Of a stretch of DNA of 52,500 nt, positions 50,459 through 52,500 are shown in pieces. The stretch spans positions 1 to 52,500 of the forward strand of contig CAJNDS010000716.1 in NCBI GenBank assembly GCA_905221605.1, given 5' to 3'. The position numbers were made by a program, and so were the translations under genes. A model generated the notes under the pieces. It was given only the letters and a program-made list of their open reading frames with translations, did no database searches and had not been told where the DNA came from. Each line of letters starts with the position of its first letter. The first letter of the stretch is position 1. The stretch comes from Symbiodinium natans. Its lineage: Eukaryota; Sar; Dinophyceae; Suessiales; Symbiodiniaceae.

Positions 50459-50553
50459 TTCCTCGTCAGCTCACCCGTCCCGTGCTGGCAGCCTTACGGC
50501 CTGGATTTGGCCACGGCCTGGGGCACTTTCTAGCACAGAAATGAAGAACATAC

Positions 50554-50664
50554 TTTGGGATGTTCCTTCTTCTACTAACAGTCCTCAATAGGGATTCTAG
50601 TACCCCCCCCCCCCCCCTACAATCCTCATTGGAGACTGTTAGTATAGGGGGGAACATCCCGAAA
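50554..50664. mobile_element. MITE-like element with CATAC flanks
   Basis: TTTGGGATGTTCC at the left pairs with GGAACATCCCGAAA at the right; an inner pair is ACTAACAGTC with GACTGTTAGT. CATAC flanks both ends (50549-50553 and 50665-50669). The centre has a C run. Copy B keeps only a decayed left half near 35756, so the insertion predates the B/C split. Confidence 0.55.
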
Positions 50665-51120
50665 CATACCACTGGACGCAGGCAAGTTTAGCCTTGGGCG
50701 GTAGGGCACCAAAATCTTTGCATCTCTTTGCACTGTGTCGATGCAAGGTTGCGGGGTCTTAGGGCGTTCAGTCCTCCTTCGAGCTTCCTTTGTTGTGGAA
50801 CTATCTTGTTCAAAGCAGCGGTGTCCCACTTCGCCGCTTGATGCCGAGCATCATTCGCTTCGTCTGGTTACTTTGTTGCTTGCCATTTCCTCAGATGGAG
50901 GTTTCCGAAATTGGGGGTACCTTATCAAATGGCCTTACTGTAAAGGGAATCCTACTATTGGGGGTTCTAGATTGGGGTCCCTGATTATCGCATACACCCC
51001 CAGAGTGCCTGCAAGTCACTTCAAAACGAGATTTTTGAGGTCCGCATCCGGAGGCAGCCATGGAGTCATCTTTTTCCCGTGGGGCGCCTCAGGTGCGCTG
51101 TCAGGGCACCTCTTTGAAAG

Positions 51121-51181
51121 GGTTCAGGGTTTAGAGTTTAGGGTTTAGGGTCCAGGGTGTAGGGTTGGTAGGGTTTAGGGG
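51121..51181 (+). repeat. Degenerate telomere-like tract upstream of copy C exon
   Basis: TTTAGGG and variants between a GCGCCTCAGGTGCGCTG word and the exon acceptor TTGTTGCCAG. Copy A has unrelated DNA of similar length there. Confidence 0.8.
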
Positions 51182-51200
51182 GCCCGTTTCTTGTTGCCAG

Positions 51201-51269
51201 GTCAGCCTGCCGGGAGTGCCGAACGGCACAGAACCGGCAGAGGCACTGGAGGCACTTAAGTACAACCAG
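51201..51269 (+). CDS. Exon of duplicated unknown gene, copy C
   Basis: Twenty-three codons, VSLPGVPNGTEPAEALEAL then KYNQ, after TTGTTGCCAG; paralogue of 14857-14925. About 60 nt further a second segment reads LHLEVGPRNPVAGLRGSSLK, and a decayed version of it lies at 15058-15120 in copy A. Confidence 0.45.
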
Positions 51270-51662
51270 TGCGCAACCTCCTGTTGTATGGTTCGTGCCC
51301 ACTCTGTTGCTGCGGCCTTCCCGGAGTGAACAAGAAACTTGCCTGCACTTGGAGGTGGGGCCGCGCAATCCCGTAGCTGGATTGCGCGGGTCCTCGTTGA
51401 AGCCTCAGTTCCGGGACGACGTGGCGCGGGCGCGAGGGTTGGGGGCTTGTGCAATCCTTGCAGCGAGCAGGTCCAACCATGAAGAGCCTCACGAAGATGA
51501 GAGCGGGACGGGCAGCCGCCGACGGAGTTTGCTAGGCAACCCTGCGGTGAATTACTTTGGCGTTCTGTTTTTGATGGTTTTGTGTGTGTGTGTATGTCAT
51601 CGATTGCGGTGTTTTGGGATGATACGCTGTGCTGCCACCGTCCCTGCGGAGCCTCAGGCCAA

Positions 51663-52113
51663 GTTGCCCAAGCGATGCGAGACCTGGTTTCCATCCGCAC
51701 CCAGGCCGACGAGAGCAGACGAGGGAGCCTTTCCTTTACTGCGTGTTATACTGGAAAGCTATATGAGCAGGTCCAGCATCTCGAGACGTTGGTGCAGGCA
51801 GTTTCTCCGCACCTTCTTCATGACCACTCATCTGCAAGCTCAGATCTGGATGTGCAGGATTCCTTGTTCGTCCTCTGGTAGTACTCAGTACATTATATAA
51901 TTCCCTAATATGAAAATTAGGAAGACGAGGACTATACCACTTCTGCTACGGTTACTTCTATTCTTCTGCTCTGGCGACACCAGCTTGCGTCCCTATGGCC
52001 TTGGCCAGGATGTGGCGGACGAGCTCGCTCCAGTTTGCTCCCAGAAACTCCAGGACCTCACAGAGCTCTCTGAGGCAAACAGCAAAAGCAAAAACGGCAG
52101 TACACAGCACTAG
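51663..52113 (+). CDS. Three exon-like segments of duplicated unknown gene, copy C
   Basis: QVAQAMRDLVSIRTQADE after CCTCAG at 51658, VQHLETLVQAV after GAGCAG at 51769, and DVADELAPVCSQKLQDLTEL from 52009 to a TAG at 52111-52113. Order, frames and spacing follow copy A. The homologous DNA continues to the window edge near 52450, so the locus runs off the end. Confidence 0.4.
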
Positions 52114-52180
52114 CAAACAGGCAACGAGGTGTGTTTATCCAAGCTTCTCTTTATGTGTTGGCATATGGTATATACATATC

Positions 52181-52200
52181 GAGAGAGAGAGAGAGAGAGA
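52181..52200 (+). repeat. (GA)n microsatellite
   Basis: Ten GA units. Confidence 0.9.
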
Positions 52201-52500
52201 CTATATACAGGAGCTTGAGGCGTAAACCAAAAGCGCAAGACATGTATAAACATGTCGCTGGCCAGGGCCGGCCTGTCTACTATTGGCTTGTGTGACAGTA
52301 GATGTTCATTTGTTCCCAGTGCATTCCTTTTAGAGTGGAGCTGTAGAGGAATATACCAGTAGAGAATATTATAGTATACCGTCGTTGGGCCGTCAGCATA
52401 CCCATCCTGTCTTTGTAAGGCCTGAGTTCTTTCGGTCTACTGCACTCGGGCATTGGCATTTGTGTCGCCCTGCGTGAAGCTGCCCATGTGCCCAGTTGAA

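Overview
The window reads as a piece of dinoflagellate nuclear genome, most like Symbiodiniaceae. This rests on five things seen in the sequence: about thirty short internal (TTTAGGG)n / (CCCTAAA)n arrays (the telomere unit reported from dinoflagellates); coding DNA split into very small exons whose frames only join through GC-AG (and one apparent GA-AG) introns; a LINE with a GEASNPGP motif; stretches resembling the dinoflagellate trans-spliced leader; and a kinesin-light-chain/nephrocystin-3-like TPR gene with an ADP-ribosyltransferase-like N-terminal half. No rRNA, convincing tRNA, CRISPR or bacterial operon structure was seen.

Layout. 429-8961: an 8.5 kb LINE on the minus strand, ORF1 (coiled-coil) followed by ORF2 (AP endonuclease, reverse transcriptase, zinc knuckle, RNase H). 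It sits in register inside a TTTAGGG array, and ORF1 and ORF2 form one open frame broken by a single TGA. 9.0-17.5 kb: mostly non-coding, with isolated exon-like stretches, a 9-nt variant array (CCCTATAAA)n and a MITE-like element. 13.5-16.7 kb holds copy A of an unrecognised multi-exon gene whose other partial copies lie at 34.6-35.8 kb (B) and 49.6-52.5 kb (C). 17.5-29.4 kb: a tandem array of 14 units of about 0.8-0.98 kb, alternating between two subtypes to give a 1.72 kb higher-order period. 30.9-34.05 kb: remains of a leucine-rich-repeat gene, about one repeat per exon, with telomere-like arrays in the introns. 36.5-37.6 kb: a duplicated exon pair. 39.3-47.85 kb: the TPR gene, for which I reconstruct 13 exons, eight of them exactly 126 nt and each carrying one 42-residue TPR. 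48-52.5 kb: microsatellites, telomere-like arrays and copy C.

How it fits together. This is a repeat-rich region in which exons with their introns have been duplicated (TPR exons, LRR exons, copies A/B/C, the 17.5-29.4 kb array) and telomere-like tracts and short inverted-repeat elements have been inserted between or into copies. Comparing copies shows several insertions directly. All splice sites were inferred by eye from frame continuity and paralogue comparison; no transcript or database was consulted.
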